Assembly: GCA_963989385.1 (NCBI GenBank)
Contig: OZ022501.1
Coordinates: 86,350,979 to 86,414,978 of the forward strand
Origin: Ctena decussata
Taxonomy: Eukaryota; Mollusca; Bivalvia; Lucinida; Lucinidae
Length of the DNA stretch: 64,000 nt
Reading direction: 5' to 3'
Shown here: piece after piece, positions 23,401-38,400 of the stretch
Layout: every line of letters begins with the position of its first letter
Numbering within the stretch: the stretch's first letter is position 1
Made by a program: the position numbers and the translations under genes
Notes under the pieces: model-generated
Database searches by the model: none
What the model was told of the DNA's origin: nothing
Seen by the model: the letters and a program-made list of their open reading frames with translations, nothing else

Positions 23401-26400
23401 TCCGGATTTGTCCGGGCCATAACTTCTACATTTATGGATGGATTTCAAAATAAATTGGCACAATTGTTCTCTTTGATGAGTAGAAGTGCCTTTTGAAACA
23501 TTTGTTCTGGTAGGTCTAAGGTCAAGGTCACACTTGAAGGTCAAATGTAAAAATGGCCATAAATTGAGCTTGTCCGAGCGATAACTTCTAAATTTACGAA
23601 TGGATTTCAAAATAATTTGGCACAATTGTTCTCCTCGATGAATAAAAGTGCCATTTGAAACATTTGTTCAGGTAGGCTCAAGGTCAAGGTCACACTTGAA
23701 GGTCAAATGATAAAATGGCCATAAATTGAGCTTGTCCGAGCCATTACTTCTACATTTATTGATGGATTTCAAAATAATTTGGCACAATTGTTCTCGTTGA
23801 TGTTTAAAAGTGCCATTTGGAAAAATATATTCAGGTAGGTCCAAGGAAAAGGTCACACTTGAAGGTCAAATGCAGAAAATGGCCATAATTTATGCTTGTC
23901 TGAGCCATAACTTCATTATTTAAAAATGGATTTCAAAATAATTTAACACAATTGTTCTCCTTGATGAGTAGAAGTGCCATTTGGAACATTTGTTCAAGTA
24001 GGTCCAAAGTCAAGGTCACACTTGAAGGTCAAATGATAAAATGGTCATAAATTGAGCTTGTCTGAGCCATTACTTCTACATTTAGGGATAGATTTCAAAA
24101 TAAATTGGCACAATTGCTCTTCTTGATGAGTGGAAGTTTCAAGTGACATATGTGTTTGGGTAGGTCCAAGGTCAAGGTCACACTTGAAGGTCAGATATTG
24201 TAACTATCATAAATTGAGCTTGTCTGGATCATCACTTCTACTTATTTTCCTTTGTGAAAATTTGGAAAAAAAAGAAGAAAATGCTGGCTAAGAATGATGT
24301 TTTTTTTTTTGCTTCTTTCTAGAGTGAAGCAGTTACTTAGTCTTGACATACTTATAGGTCACTAAAGCAAACAGCGGGCTCGACCAGTTGTCCCTCGACA
24401 ACCTTTTAGTTTGTAATACATTTTTGTTACAGCACATTACGCTCTTTTGTCAATGACTACCCGAATGTTTACGATAAATTATCCCACCCATCCACATATT
24501 TCAATATCAGTATATCATATAAAATAAACCGTCTTTCAAGTCTTAATGTGTAGATCTTATTTTTAATATGTCACTCTACCTTTTGACATTAGACAAATTA
24601 AATATATTTTAGCCGGCGTCTTTTTATAAGTAGATCATTTCATTTTTTGCTTTGTATTTTATATGAATTGCTTTTACTTTTGCAACTTCCGGTATGGAGT
24701 TTGCTCTTATATCCTACAATGTCATGAGTCATATTGATGTTAATCGTAACAGAATGTAGTGACCTAATCATTTCAGTACTAAAATGCCTGTTGTTTGTTG
24801 AAACTGAATGTGAATAGGCTAAATACTACGGTACCCATTTATGTATATAGTGCATTTGTAATAACTTTGCATTTAAAACCGCATAACAGAGAAACAACTT
24901 GTTTATTATTTTACTTGTGTAGAATCTTGAAATGATTTCTATATATTTTTTTCTTACATTTGATAGACAGCATCACGTATTTCTTTATAAAATTTATCAT
25001 TATTTCATTGAGCAAATGGCGGAAGAACACAAGAGACCCTCAATGAAAATTGATAGTTTCCAGTATCCACACCCTTACGACGTATACGCACATGCTGTCA
25101 TGCATGAGTGACTTAGAAAATCATTTTATACATATATCACGAGACCACAATTATTTTTACTATCTAGTTTAATTATCCATCTTTCCATGAAACTTTTCTC
25201 ACAACACCTCAGGAACTTTTAACTCTCTTTTCCTCCAGTCTCTGAGGCATGACAAGCCATTTTCAAACAGTTTCAACGGGGAAAAAACCTGCTTCTGCTT
25301 TCGTAGTCTTTTCGGTAAACATTGACCCGTCAACTTATGAAACAATCTGCCGTTATAGGGGCACATATGAAGGATGTGATTCGGTTCCACTAGTTACCTC
25401 CAGTGCTGGGGATTCTGAACTAATTATACATTTTCAAGAGGCATATTCAAGGCTTTTTTCAGTTTGTTATAGCAAGCAGGATATTCAGTCAAACTGGCCT
25501 TCTTGTAACCAATGAACCAGGGAACTATCTGTGCGAAAGTATATCCTGAAAAAGTTCAACCAATCAAGGGAAATAATTGTGGACTGATTCTTATCAGACC
25601 CTCATTTGGAATTAAAATTCAAAAGTTTCCCTTTTAATTTATTTCTACAGCTTTCTAGAACCTGTTCTGGTAGTATGATATCAGTTACTTAAAATGTAGA
25701 AATCTGACAGACATTTAAACAAATATACTACAAGTCCAATTTCTACACCTTGCCGGACACCACCTTTGGACTTAAAGTTTGGTATTTTTTGGCTATAACT
25801 TCCTTATTTATTGATTTTTTTCATGAAATAAACTTTTCTTAAGTCATCAGGAACTTTTCTATCTATCTTTACCAAAATAATTCAGAAAAAGATCATTCTT
25901 GCATGTCTATAGTAAAATTTAGTCAAATTTTAAAGCAATTCAAAAAAATATTAAATTCTAAAATTAAAATTTAAAAATGGAAATGGATCCTAAAACTACT
26001 GAATTTTAGCCGTCATAGCTTCCATACCATTGTTAAAGAAGATGAGAAGCACTTCAAGTCCTGTGTTTATCAGCCTTGAGAGTCAGAAGCAGGCAACTGT
26101 CACTAGTGCCAGTAAAGTGTCCCTGAATTGTCAACAGAATACACCTGCATACATGTCAACATAACGCACCTGCATACATGTATACAAACGGATGTCATCT
26201 GTGGCAGAATAAAGTGCCATGACTACATATATATTGTCAGATGTAGAATTACATATTTCTAAGAAGTTGACAGCACTCAAGAAAGGTATAATGGTTCGGA
26301 AGACCAATTTTCCCCCATTCTTCTAGTTATATGCAATATCATCAACAACTATGAAAGGCGATCGAAAGAAAGCACCAACACAGTTTAAGAAGGGATGTGC

Positions 26401-29400
26401 ACCATGGAACAAAGGTGTCTCTCTACCCTCAGCACAGCCAACTGATGAATTAGGTGGCTGAGAATCCAGCAGAACAATCAGAATGAATAAAGAAGTGTAT
26501 TACCTGGTGACACAAATATCCAGAGATGGTACTTCCAGAGCCATGCCAGACTGTGAAGGTAAAACGGGCTCAGTCAGGCTTCTCCGTCCCACTATGCCTT
26601 CTACATCAGACCTGAAAAAGGAACAGGTTTCAAAAGACACTGAGGATTTGAGACTGGTAGACAACACAAAAATGGTTGACGCATGGAACACAGCCTATGA
26701 ATTGCACAGAGGAAATGCACCCAAGTGTGACGTTCCGCAGATGGAGGTAGCAAATGAGAAGAAATGGGGCATGTGCTGGAAAATAACTCTAAAGTGTGTT
26801 AAATGTTGCTTCCAAACACCTGAATTCAAGCTCTACAAAGAAGTCAGTACCCGAAAACCAGGGCCTAACCCAGGAGCACCTAATATAGGCCTCAGCATTG
26901 GGCTTCAGACGCAACATTGGGAAATAAAGGTGCCAGGCTTCTTATGGCGACTATGGATGTACCCCCACCAGCCAGAAGTTGCATGCAGAGGACATCAAAG
27001 AAAGTAGCAAAGCAAGTAACAGACAGATATGGCTGAGAAGGTAGAGATGCTCAAGGAGATAAATACAAAGCGTGGTCATGACCGGTCAGAAATTAACATC
27101 GCCATGGACGGAAGGTACAACTCAGTGATAATAGCAAGCCGTAAAAAGCCAGGCCAGAATGCATCACAAGCAGTTGGTGTTGCATGTGAAACTATGACAG
27201 ACAAGAAATGTGTGGTTTAAGCCTGCTTTAAAAATAAACTTTGTTGGACTGGTGCCTGTTTAAAAGGAAAGGGCATTGATGTACAGTGCCCTGGAGGACA
27301 CACTGAGTGCACAGCCAACATGTCACAATCTGCACCTTTTTCAGAATATGATATGGGTCATAAAATAGGCAACCAGCTTTCTCTTCAGGGCATACTAGTC
27401 AAGTATGCCACAACAGATGGAGACTCCAGATCAGCACAAGGCTTAAATAATGTTATGAAGATACTTCACCCTATGTGGAGTGTGCAACGCTTAGCGGACC
27501 CAACGCATTTGGGCCAGTCACAGTTTCTAAAATGTTATCAGGCCAATTTTAGTGACGGAATGTTTCCCGGACGAACACGCGAACAGGAAAATGAGGCTCA
27601 GAAAGTTCTGAAAAGCAAGATGCAGCTTAATTCTTTAGGAACTCATGAAAGATCATGCCGTTCATATGGCTGCATGTAAGTGGATATTACCTAAAGTTCT
27701 GGAATCGACACTGCCATGTTATGATGGGGACTGTTCCAAATGTGCGAACAATTTGGTTGTGTGTCATGGTGGTGTTACGAATAACTGGTGGAATCGCTCC
27801 ATGTTTCTGTCATCTAACAGGATCCATAACCTTAACATGAATAAAAATGACAAGGTTCTACTATTAGAAATACTGAAAATTAAGTTAAGTGTTGCTTCTG
27901 TAAAACAAATGAAACTATACACAGATACTCAGAAAGGTGAAGCAGTTAACCGTGCTCTAAGTGTTTCACTCCCAAAGAATGTCAATTTCTCTGCCACAAT
28001 GGAAGGAAGGGGTTCTTCAGCAATTCATAGGGTCAATAATGATCCAGGAACTTCTGTTATTAAGAAATGTGAATATTCTGGAATTGAACTCTCATCTCGT
28101 ACAAAGCGTGCTCGGAGCCCAGCAGACAAGGATGCAGACTACCACAGAAACTATTCAAAGAGATCGTGAAGTATTAAACATAAGCTTGTGGTGAACAGTA
28201 AAAGAATTCAGGCTCATTCTGAGTTTAAGGAAAGTACCAAAGTTAAATCAGACTACAGAAAAGGACAGTTGGATCGATTCCATCTAACCATGCTCATGGA
28301 ACTGATCAGAAGTAACTTTAGCAACAACTTATAGTGTTATTTGCTTTCCTATTATTCTGTTCTGTTATGTTTGATGAATTTAGTAACAAAATTTGGTACT
28401 CATTTGGGCACTAAAATCTTTTACTAAATTCTTTCAGAACATTCACCAAATTCTTTTACCACATTCTTTCCTGAAAATTTTTGTGACTGTATGGATATAA
28501 GTTTGTTTACCTGCTTGCCTGTTTCTCTCCCTTTGTTTTCGGTTTGCTGTTAGACATCACATGTTAGCATTAGATAGGTAATAAAAAATAATCGAAACCT
28601 TTGGTATTGTTGTTACTTAGAATCCAGATTTAATTATGTTTCCAAAATGTATCAAACCAAGTACAGTAATTAGACCCAAAATTCTGAGCTGGAAGTACCA
28701 GAACCAAAAGTGCAGACCCAGATCAGCCTGTTTCTTTACGAGCAATCTGATCAGGATCTGCCATTTTGTCAGACTGCCAGAACTAAGCCATTTTACAGCT
28801 TTAAGAAAGACCAGCTTCCAGCCACTTTAAGGACAATTACTGTAGATGATCAAGATACAGATCCCAGGTTATGGGTCCTAGGTTCAGATATGGATCCCAC
28901 ACCATAAGGTAGCTTCCTCTTCCCAGACAAGACAGTGGCACTATATGGCATACAGAATTCAAGACGACAGCTTGTGCACTGCAAGGGCTGATCTGGATCT
29001 ACACTGTTTGCAAAGGTTTACACACTAGTGTACAGATTACTGAATACCTTTTTACAATTTAAGGTGCAATAAACACAGCGGATATTCCCCATGACTTTGA
29101 CATTTGTCACGGTCGACACACTTGATTCGCTCACAGTTGAGTTCATGGGGCTCGGCCGACAAATAGTCTGACCGTATACACAAGGAATTGTGACAGAAAA
29201 GGCTTATATCTCTGTCATCAATATCCAAATGCCTTGTGAAAACCATGAAACACAATCTGTGAGCTGTGGTAGATCTCCACTGTCCAGTTACTAGGCAATT
29301 GTATTTTACAGCGCCATAGCCGTTTTTCTGCACTTTCCGCGCCCAGTCTTTCCGGTAAACATTGACCCGTCAACTTATGAGACAATCTGTCGTTGTAGGG

Positions 29401-32400
29401 GCACCTATGAAGGGTGTGATTCGATTCCTCTTTTTACCTCCAGTGCTTGGGATTCTGAACTAATTATACATTTTCAAGAAGCATATTCAAGGCTTTTCTC
29501 AGTTTGCAATAGCAAGCAGGATATTCAGTCAAACTGGCCTTCTTAGAAACCAATGAACCAGGGAACTATTTCTGCGAAAGTATATCCTGAAAGTGTTCAA
29601 CCAATCAAGGGAAATAATTGTGGACTGATTCCATATCATTGTTAAACTATTGAATTTATCTTTCCAATGATATATAGAACCACTGCTAAATATCAACCAA
29701 TAGGGAACCCTGAGCTCATTTACATTATTTCTGAAATGCCCCTCGCATATAGACATTGCGAGTGTATTATCATTGGCAGGCTATGTTTACTACTCCCGAG
29801 CACCTGATCACACTTCTATGTTGGGTCCATGTCTGTATATCTGAATATTTTGGACTCGTCAATGTTTATAAGGATTATTTGAGCTCGGACTTATGATTTT
29901 CGTACTTTGACCTGTAGTGTAGTGGATAAGACTCCGGACTACCAATCCAGGGGTCGCAAGATCGATCCCCCGCTTCTCCAATCTTTCGGATGAGACTTTA
30001 AACCGAGGTTCCGTCTCAATATGACCTCGTTGTTGGTGGGACGTTAAACCCGAGGTCACTCACTGGTACTTTGACCGCTTTGCTTAAAATGTCGTTTGAT
30101 TAGCGGAATCCTACAATCGTGGTTATTTCATATAAAAAGTATGAAACTCGCCAAAGGCACGTTTCATACATTTCATACGAAATGATCACTCATATAATAT
30201 CCTCTATATTTGTTGTTTTCAAACATTTGTTGCGTTTCTCTTGTACTGGGCTTATTATGTTTGTGATTTATAAATCAGATAAAATAATGTTGTGAGATAA
30301 CCAGTATGTTTTGCTTGCACCTGTGAAAGAGCAGTTTACTTTGCTATCCGTTTAAGGTGGTGATTTATGGTAAATGTAAAAATCTGCATAAAACCATAAA
30401 AAAGTAAGATATCTCCCTGAAAGTTAGCAGACTTCTTATTTTTGTTGCTGTTTACAGTCTAGAATAAAAAATAGACGTACATGCTTCTTAAAAAAGTGTT
30501 TTTATAAGGAAAGAGCAAAGGGTAGTTTTCTGCGCATTAATCTAAAAAATAACATCGTTATTGGAAATTTACGTAGTACTGAAGGTGCGTTATTGCATAA
30601 TGAAGAGCGTCCTAGCAATTATTTATTCCAACTCTTTCTCAAATCGTAATGTAGACCAGATGAAAACGGTAGCTTTTTCTCAAATGTTCAACCATGTACA
30701 AGGTAATGTACACTGGATGCATTTATTAATCATAGGGTAGGCAAGCATACCTATGTAACACCTACAGTATGAATAATACATTACTTACATGATCACTGGT
30801 GTGTAGATGAAATTGATCAACCTTGTTAAGATAGTCTCACCTGTGTGTTTTGACCAAAAAAAATTGGACACAGACCGCATCTTTTTACATCTGCTCAGCC
30901 TGATAATCTGTGAAAGGGTTTGAAAAAATAATTGTTAGGACGCTCTCTATTATGCAACAAGGAGCTCTCAGCACTCTTTTTTCAATAACAATATTATTTT
31001 TTCAGATTATTGCGCACAATATTACCCTTTGATCTTTGCTTATAAAAACACTTTTAAACATTAACAAATGCTGCATTTAGGGAGTCTGAACTGTGAGAAA
31101 CAATATAAAGAAGGCAAATGCTAAGTTTTGGAAAGATCAGTGGTATTTTGAGTGTTTTATGCAGATTTTTGTCTTTGTCCCAAATCAGTGATTATCACCA
31201 CCTTAACTTGTGTTCTGTTTATCGTGTAACTAATTTTGTTTGGTGTCGTGAGTGAGATTTGGGACTTGATTCTATTGGTTCCTGACAATAGCACATCAAT
31301 AACACCTTATGGTTACGAGAAAGATTTTTGGGAAGACCAATTTTCAATCAATATACCCGTCACTCCCAAACAATAATATTCAAACAATGTGTCTTTCGAA
31401 CATCTGTTACATGGAAATGTGGTAGCTTCAATTAACGATCACAATATTAAACGACATTTGGTTGGACGTTTGGGGTCAACGGCCCTTGAGACAGTTTTTC
31501 AGTTTATATCGGTCCGTTACCCAGAGAGAGGGAGAAAGAATAGAAAAATGATAGACGAGAGAAAAAAAAACAGCCCCCGCCCGCACCTCCTGCAAGCAGA
31601 GTAGGCCCTTGCCCAACTTTTATCTAAATAAGTCGGAAGCCCCTCACTAGAAGTTATAACCAGCACAATCGCCCAACCACCACCCCAAAACGATATAAAC
31701 TATGCCACTTGGATCTAAAAATAGAGTTTTTGCAAAAGTTATACAAAATAAAGATATGGTGTTTAAATTATATGTGTGTAAATGGTGTTCATACACAAAA
31801 TGCGTTTTTTTTGCGTTTTTCGCTGAATTTCTTACAACCCTCCTTGAAGTGACCAATTTAAAATTACGGTTCGGTTTGACCACTGTCAGAAGTGATGTGA
31901 GAACTATGCCAATTTATCTTATGTAACAGTGAAACTCTAACGCCAACGTGAATGGGATATGTGTCAATCAGCATAACTTTTTTTGCCTAATCAGTCCCAG
32001 ACACTTGAATATTTAAGTTTCAAGAGGGAATGGAATCATTGAATGAGAAAGGAGTAGGTTCACGAAGGCTGAAAATCGGCCCTGTAAAATCGTAAAATTT
32101 CAAACATGTCAAATCAGTGATTTGTTGTTACTTATTATATGGACAAACATACAACTTTTATAAGCCATATGAATTGTGACGCTGTGGCCTTTCTCAAACT
32201 TGTCCGAATGGCATAAAGTAGCCTTGGGTAACACTATTTTGCGATTTTTTTGCATCTTTTCGTATGTTTGACCAAATGCTATATATAGAGCCCAACCTTG
32301 TAACATCACAATATTTTGACAGTCTATGCCGTTGAAGATGGCAAATCATATGAAAAAGGAGAAAATGGTACAAGGGTGGGCTCGATATGAGAAAAAGAAT

Positions 32401-35400
32401 TTACTTGAAAAATATTCGCTAACCCAGCAAATACGTAACGTCATAAGCGGCGGGAAAAAGCGATGTTGTTTTCTTGACGTCACGAGTTTGCTGACCACGC
32501 ATCTGTAAATGTTAATGAAAAAAGAGAGAACGTTTGCAATAAGCAATGGTAAATCTATACACAAAAAGATGTAAACAGTTTTAGAATCCAGAATTTTAGG
32601 TGAGTATAAAATGGAAATTTATCTAGCTTACGGGCATTTATATTGCAGGCCGGTAGGTGCGATTCCTCCTGCGTGCAGTCTGATGCACATCTTCGAGTTC
32701 AAAGCGGTTGTCTGTGATCCTTAATATATTTGTACTGTACTTGTTTGTTTCTTATGTATGATACTTTTGTTATTTTGAAATGGACAAGGACAAAAGTTTT
32801 GGTAATTTAAATGCCAAAATATTATTGTGTAAGGCTTCACGACACGCCGTTCTCACAATACGTTTACCTAACTTTTACAAGAGGCCAAAATGACGCACCC
32901 GGAGAAAAACCACCTTGCCCTCCACAAGCAGAACTTGGCTTTCTCACATACGTATATGACTTGAATTGGACTCGAACCCACACCAGTGAGAGGCCTGTGA
33001 TCTCAAAGCAAATGCTCTAGACCACTCGGCCCACTGACGCTTCTTTTCCATGGTTTTCGTTTCCCCCAACAACGTACTGTCTCTTACAGTCCCCACGGCC
33101 CCGCTGTCTGCACCTATTTGTTGATATGTCCGGAAAATGAGATAACACGTTAAGTCGAAAACGTAATGTGACAGTAACGTCGGTTTGTTTACGTCATAGT
33201 CGTTTTCTGACGTCATACGCAAAAACTGCTGATAACAAATAGGTGATAGCACAAGGGTACCACCATCGGACACCTAAGAATTGCTTTTTCAAATAAATGT
33301 TCAAATTGTTACATCAAAAGTCTAACGACTTTATGTGACTTGCAAAATATATACCTCATGTATTGATTCAATAAACATCAGCTGTTGTATGACGTCATAC
33401 AGAGGACTAGGGGAGCATTCATTATTACACAGGTAACGGGCGTAAAATCTTTGTTAGGAGTACCCCCATCGGACACCTTTCTTTTCTACAGTACTAATTA
33501 TGCACAAACAAATTTAATGTAACATTGTAAAGTCATATACTTGTTTCCGATAAATAGGCAAAATCAATTCAGAACTTTTGGTTTGGCATGAAAGGCAAAA
33601 TAATGTTTGCTCCCTCAGAATGATGAAGTTTTTTACATTGAACTATTTATATAGATTTTAGCCAGTGTCGAGATGCAGACAAGTGTGCATTTTCTCTAAT
33701 TAAACTAAACGAACTGGAATATAATCCTTATATTATTTGTTAGGTAGCTAAAATCTCCATCCAATGTTGTTGGTTTGATCATGGAACTGCATTTAGGTAA
33801 AACGAATATTCAACTGAAATGTTTCCCCTTGTCCGGTAAATACCGTCTGTGAAAATTACGTTAACGTCCCCGAGATGAGAAAGGCACGCGAAAGTGTCGA
33901 CAAAAAAGACCACAAAACATTTTAAAAATTGGTATTACATTGGACGAGGTGCTACTCTTTTAAGCCGATGGGGGTACCCTGTCCGATGGGGGTACTCTCA
34001 CGCTAGCATCTGATTTCAAGAAGAGAATTCTAACACAGTATGGAAAATGAAGAAAATGAAATAACCTTGTAAGACCAGAGACGACAACTTTTTAATTGTT
34101 TTTCCTGTAGAGATTCTTACTGGCAAGGTACATGCTGGTGGATCTCATGACAAAAATATATATATACTAGAAGAATTTCCAAAAGTTTGATAATCTTGAA
34201 ACATGTTAACCCTTCTCACGCTACATTTATAGCTCATCTGACGCTAAAAACGGGGCACCCTTACCTAAGAAGCCATATATTTCACAAACTTGCACCGATA
34301 TTGTTGAATTTTTTACTCAATTACGCCGACATGTAAGCCGCCATTTTGCATAGGTCAGACTGTCACGTGACGTTCATATGGTGGGCACATGACTAACCGG
34401 TGTTCATTCAAGACACTTAAAAAAAAGAAAGGTTCAAAATATTATCCCCAAGTGTATGCCTCGTAGGAACAAAGTGATTGCTTCCCTGGGAGCCGGGATT
34501 ATTGCTGAACGTTTATCGATAGTAAAAGTTTAGATGGATCAAGTCTTGTTTGAACAAGCTCGGGATCAAGTCAGTGTAGAAGTGCCTGGAAAACCGATAT
34601 CGAGAAATTCGTAAGTTTTTGACGTATTTTCAGCGTTTAGTCATTCTCAATACCAGTGGTGTAGGTAAAACCTTGCTCTGATGGAAAGCAGAATCCCTCC
34701 ATCGTAGGCCAACTACCACTGTTGGGGTATACTTGGTGTCTAGCGTGCCTGACAGGCTCACAAAGTGACCTCCCCCAACCCCCACCCCCCTCCAAAAAAA
34801 AAATAGTATATATACGCGATTAGCATGAGAAGGGTTAAGCTGTTCTTATGCATAACCGCTAGGGTCAGTGTTCGGACCTACTTTATTTTACTTTGTACGC
34901 AATAATGTTTGGAAAAATGCAGACAGTTTATCCTCAGTCAATCTTCAGTGCTATAGGAGCATGGTAGTATAGATATACTATGGAAACATTCTGTTCGGCC
35001 ACTAAAAATAACATTTTGAGACTTCATAGTACCACACCTTCATTCCCTATATCGTCTGTAAAGAATCCATTGATTCTAGTATATACATTGTACGCAATTA
35101 CAGATTTGTATCGACACCCATTTAACAGTCCGTTTAAGTCTGCGTCCAACAGTCCTTCACACTTGAAGCAGTATGACTCGTTAAAAACGAAAACAAAAGG
35201 GGTCAGCGCAAACGCCGATTCTTTAAGAATTCTTGTGAATTTTAGAGGAAAAAAATAAGTTAATTACTCTCAGCTCATGGATGGGTACAGCAGTTTGAAC
35301 TGAGAGTTTTTATAAATGGCTCCGAAGAGTCAATTTTGTAGGGAAAAATATAAACTATCAAACCTTTTCGAAACGGGTCCACTTTGCTTCTTACGTACCC

Positions 35401-38400
35401 TTGGCCGACAGCCTTTTCGTATATCGTAATTCCCAATGCGTCATTTCATTTAAGGCGAGCGATTTCCATCGCATTCAATAAAATTATCCGTAACAAAACA
35501 ATTTTCGCATAACAGGCGCCCTTGTCGATAGAAAACTGTTGTGGTGTCTACCGTGAACAATTACCAAACAAGCAAATTCGAGAATTTATGTCCCCCGCCT
35601 TGGAAACTAGGTCTCCACTGTATATACACTTAGTGTTTGAGCTGGAAAAGTGGCTAAGTTAAAAATGTGAAAAAAGTAATAAAAAATAATGTGAGGATTA
35701 TATCTAAACCACATGCATATTTTCAGACCATGATCAAAACACCTGTGAAGTTTCAAAGGAATCGGCATAAAACTGTAGGAGGAGTTGCACACACAAGGTA
35801 CCCACTATCTATTCACTTTGATAGTAAAAATGTATGAAAAATGGCTAAGTTCAATTTGCGAAAAAAGTAATAAAAAATAATGTGAGGATTATATCCAAAC
35901 CACATGCATATTTTCAGTCCATGACCAAAATACCTGTGAAAGTTGAAAGGAATCGGCATAAACTGTAGGAGGAGTTGCGCATACAAGGTACCCACTATCT
36001 AGTCACTAAGATAGTAAAAACGCCTAAAAATGACAAAGTTCAACTTGTGGAAAAAGTAACAAATAATAATGTGAGGATTATATCCAAACCACATGCATAT
36101 TTTCAGACCATGACCAAAATACCTGTGAAGTTTCAAAGGAATCGGCATAAACTGTAGGAGGAGTTGCGCACACAAGGTACCCACTATCTAGTCACTAAGA
36201 TAGTAAAAACGCCTTAAAAATGACAAAGTTCAACTTGTAAAAAAAGTAACAAATAATAATGTAAGGATTATATCCAAAGTACATGCATATCTTCAGACCA
36301 TGACCAAAACACTTTTGAACTTTCAAAGGCATCGGCCTAAAACTGAAGGAAGAGTTGCGCACACAAGGTACCCGCTACCTAGTCACTTTGATAGTAAAAA
36401 CGCCTAAAAATGTCTAAGTTCAACTTGTGGAAAAAGTGACAAAACATAATCTCAGGATTATATTCAAACCACGTGCATATCTTCAGACCATGACATAAAC
36501 AGCTGTAAAGTTTCGAAAAAATCGGCATGAAACTGTAGGAGGAGTTGCGCACACAAGGTACCTACTATTTTAGGGGGACGGAAGGACGGAAATAAGGACG
36601 GAAGGACGGACAACGGAAGGACGGATGGACGTAAGGACGGAATGACGAAAACCACGTCCCTCCGCTTTTCTTCGAAAAGGCGGGGGACAAAAAGAGTAGA
36701 GGGCAAAGATTTAACCAGTTCATCGCTGTTTTAGAACAATTAGATCTATGCGAAGTTGTGGGACAAATGTGTTTGGCACCGGATCTTCTGACTGATCCAA
36801 AACATGAGCTAAGGGGAATAATATACTATAGCCAAAATGCGGTGCTGCGCAAAAAGGCTGTCGGCCTAGGGTGCGTAAGAACCAAGTGGACTTAGTACCC
36901 TTGACTTGCAAAGATGCAGTAACATGAAATAACTCCGTGACAAAGTATGTTTGATCACACTCTCTGTGTTTAAAGCGCCCCCGTTTCTTGCAGGAATATA
37001 CTGAGCTTGCGATTTACAGAACTTACAAGATGTCGTATGTGCTCATTGTAGGTTTAGTCTTCATTAGAGGCTCTGTGACTAGCCAACTCGTCCGTTGGCA
37101 TTTGTTTGTGTGACCTTTTAACAAATCACAAATAGAAATGATGAATACCTTCTGAAATGATGAAGTAAAAAGTATGCAAAGACCAGGAACTGAAACAATC
37201 AAAATCCAAATCCAGCCCTCAAACCATAGTTGGAAACAACTAAGATTACAAATAATCAAGATACAGAGAACATATGGCCAACCGAGTGAGCAGCTTGTTC
37301 CCAAAAGGTGGCCACTCAGCATCCCAAACCTGACACCTAAAATCTGACATATAGTAGAATTTCAAGTTATAATCAAAACTGAATACACACGTAACACATA
37401 TTGGCATGTATTCACGCCCGCTGAGTGTGAAGGCAGACTTATAATTTCTTATTTGGCAATAGCTGCAGAAGAGAGGACCAGAAAGCACTTTTGATCGTTT
37501 CTTTTCCAGACAAACTGGTGTTTGTTTGTTGTTTTATTGTTTATCGACCACCCACCGTAAACAGCTATGGTCATGTCGGGACAGTCAGTTACCCTAAGCA
37601 CACTATTCCTGGGCAGGCTTAGACCTCCTAAGCGGTTAACCAGTACAAAGTGCAGACACTTTCGCTTTCGCCAGTGACAACTGCCCTTCTTTAATAAGCG
37701 GAATGAGAAATAAAATTATGTGACCGTACCGGGTATCGGACCCGGGACTTCTGGCTTTTGAGTCAGACGCGCTTCCGACTGCGCTACGCGGTCCGGCCAG
37801 ACAAACTGTAGCTGACGGGCACGTGGACAGACACATGGGAATATGCATTAGCGAAGAGTAACCAATACTGTCTGATTTTTCGCCATCATTATACAAATAT
37901 TAAATATTCACATACACACACAAGCTTACAAAAAGATGTGCAAACGCTCAAATGAACGCGTGTTTTGTTCAGTCATGCTCGTTTATACTTCATACTTCAG
38001 ATTTCACTCTTTACAGTTCTGATAGACTAGCGCTAGTCTGATAATGAAAAGAAAAAGAATTATTTTTTTTCTTCTTTTCTCTGGCTAGTCTATAAAACTT
38101 GAATCTGCTCCTTTTCTGATATATACATTATCAGACTAGTACTTTACGAAACCTTCCCATTAGAGTCATTGACATTTATTGCTATCAAATTGCCCCTTCC
38201 TTTCTTGCGAGGTACCAATATCGCTCCAAGCTAGGCGAAGAAGTCGACCTATATGTATAGACTAGCTGTAAGAACACAGTGGTAAGAACTGGGAAAATAG
38301 TATGGCTGACTGACATACCTTCTTCGCCTAGTGGCTAGGCTACAGTTCTTACTTCACACTTCACAGTTCATACTTCACACTTCACAGTTACATATTTCAA

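Noticed and set aside
28670..28990. Possible further family-P MITE (GCAGACCCAGATCAGCCT, CTGATCAGGATCTGCCA)
   Set aside because: Only short blocks match and the palindromic ends are missing; too diverged to annotate.
31389..31604. 71-codon open frame
   Set aside because: No domain and biased charged residues at the end arising from an A-rich stretch.
37722..37796. tRNA gene on the minus strand
   Set aside because: Good A and B boxes, but it is the head of a 279-bp insertion with exact target duplications, so it is a SINE promoter.
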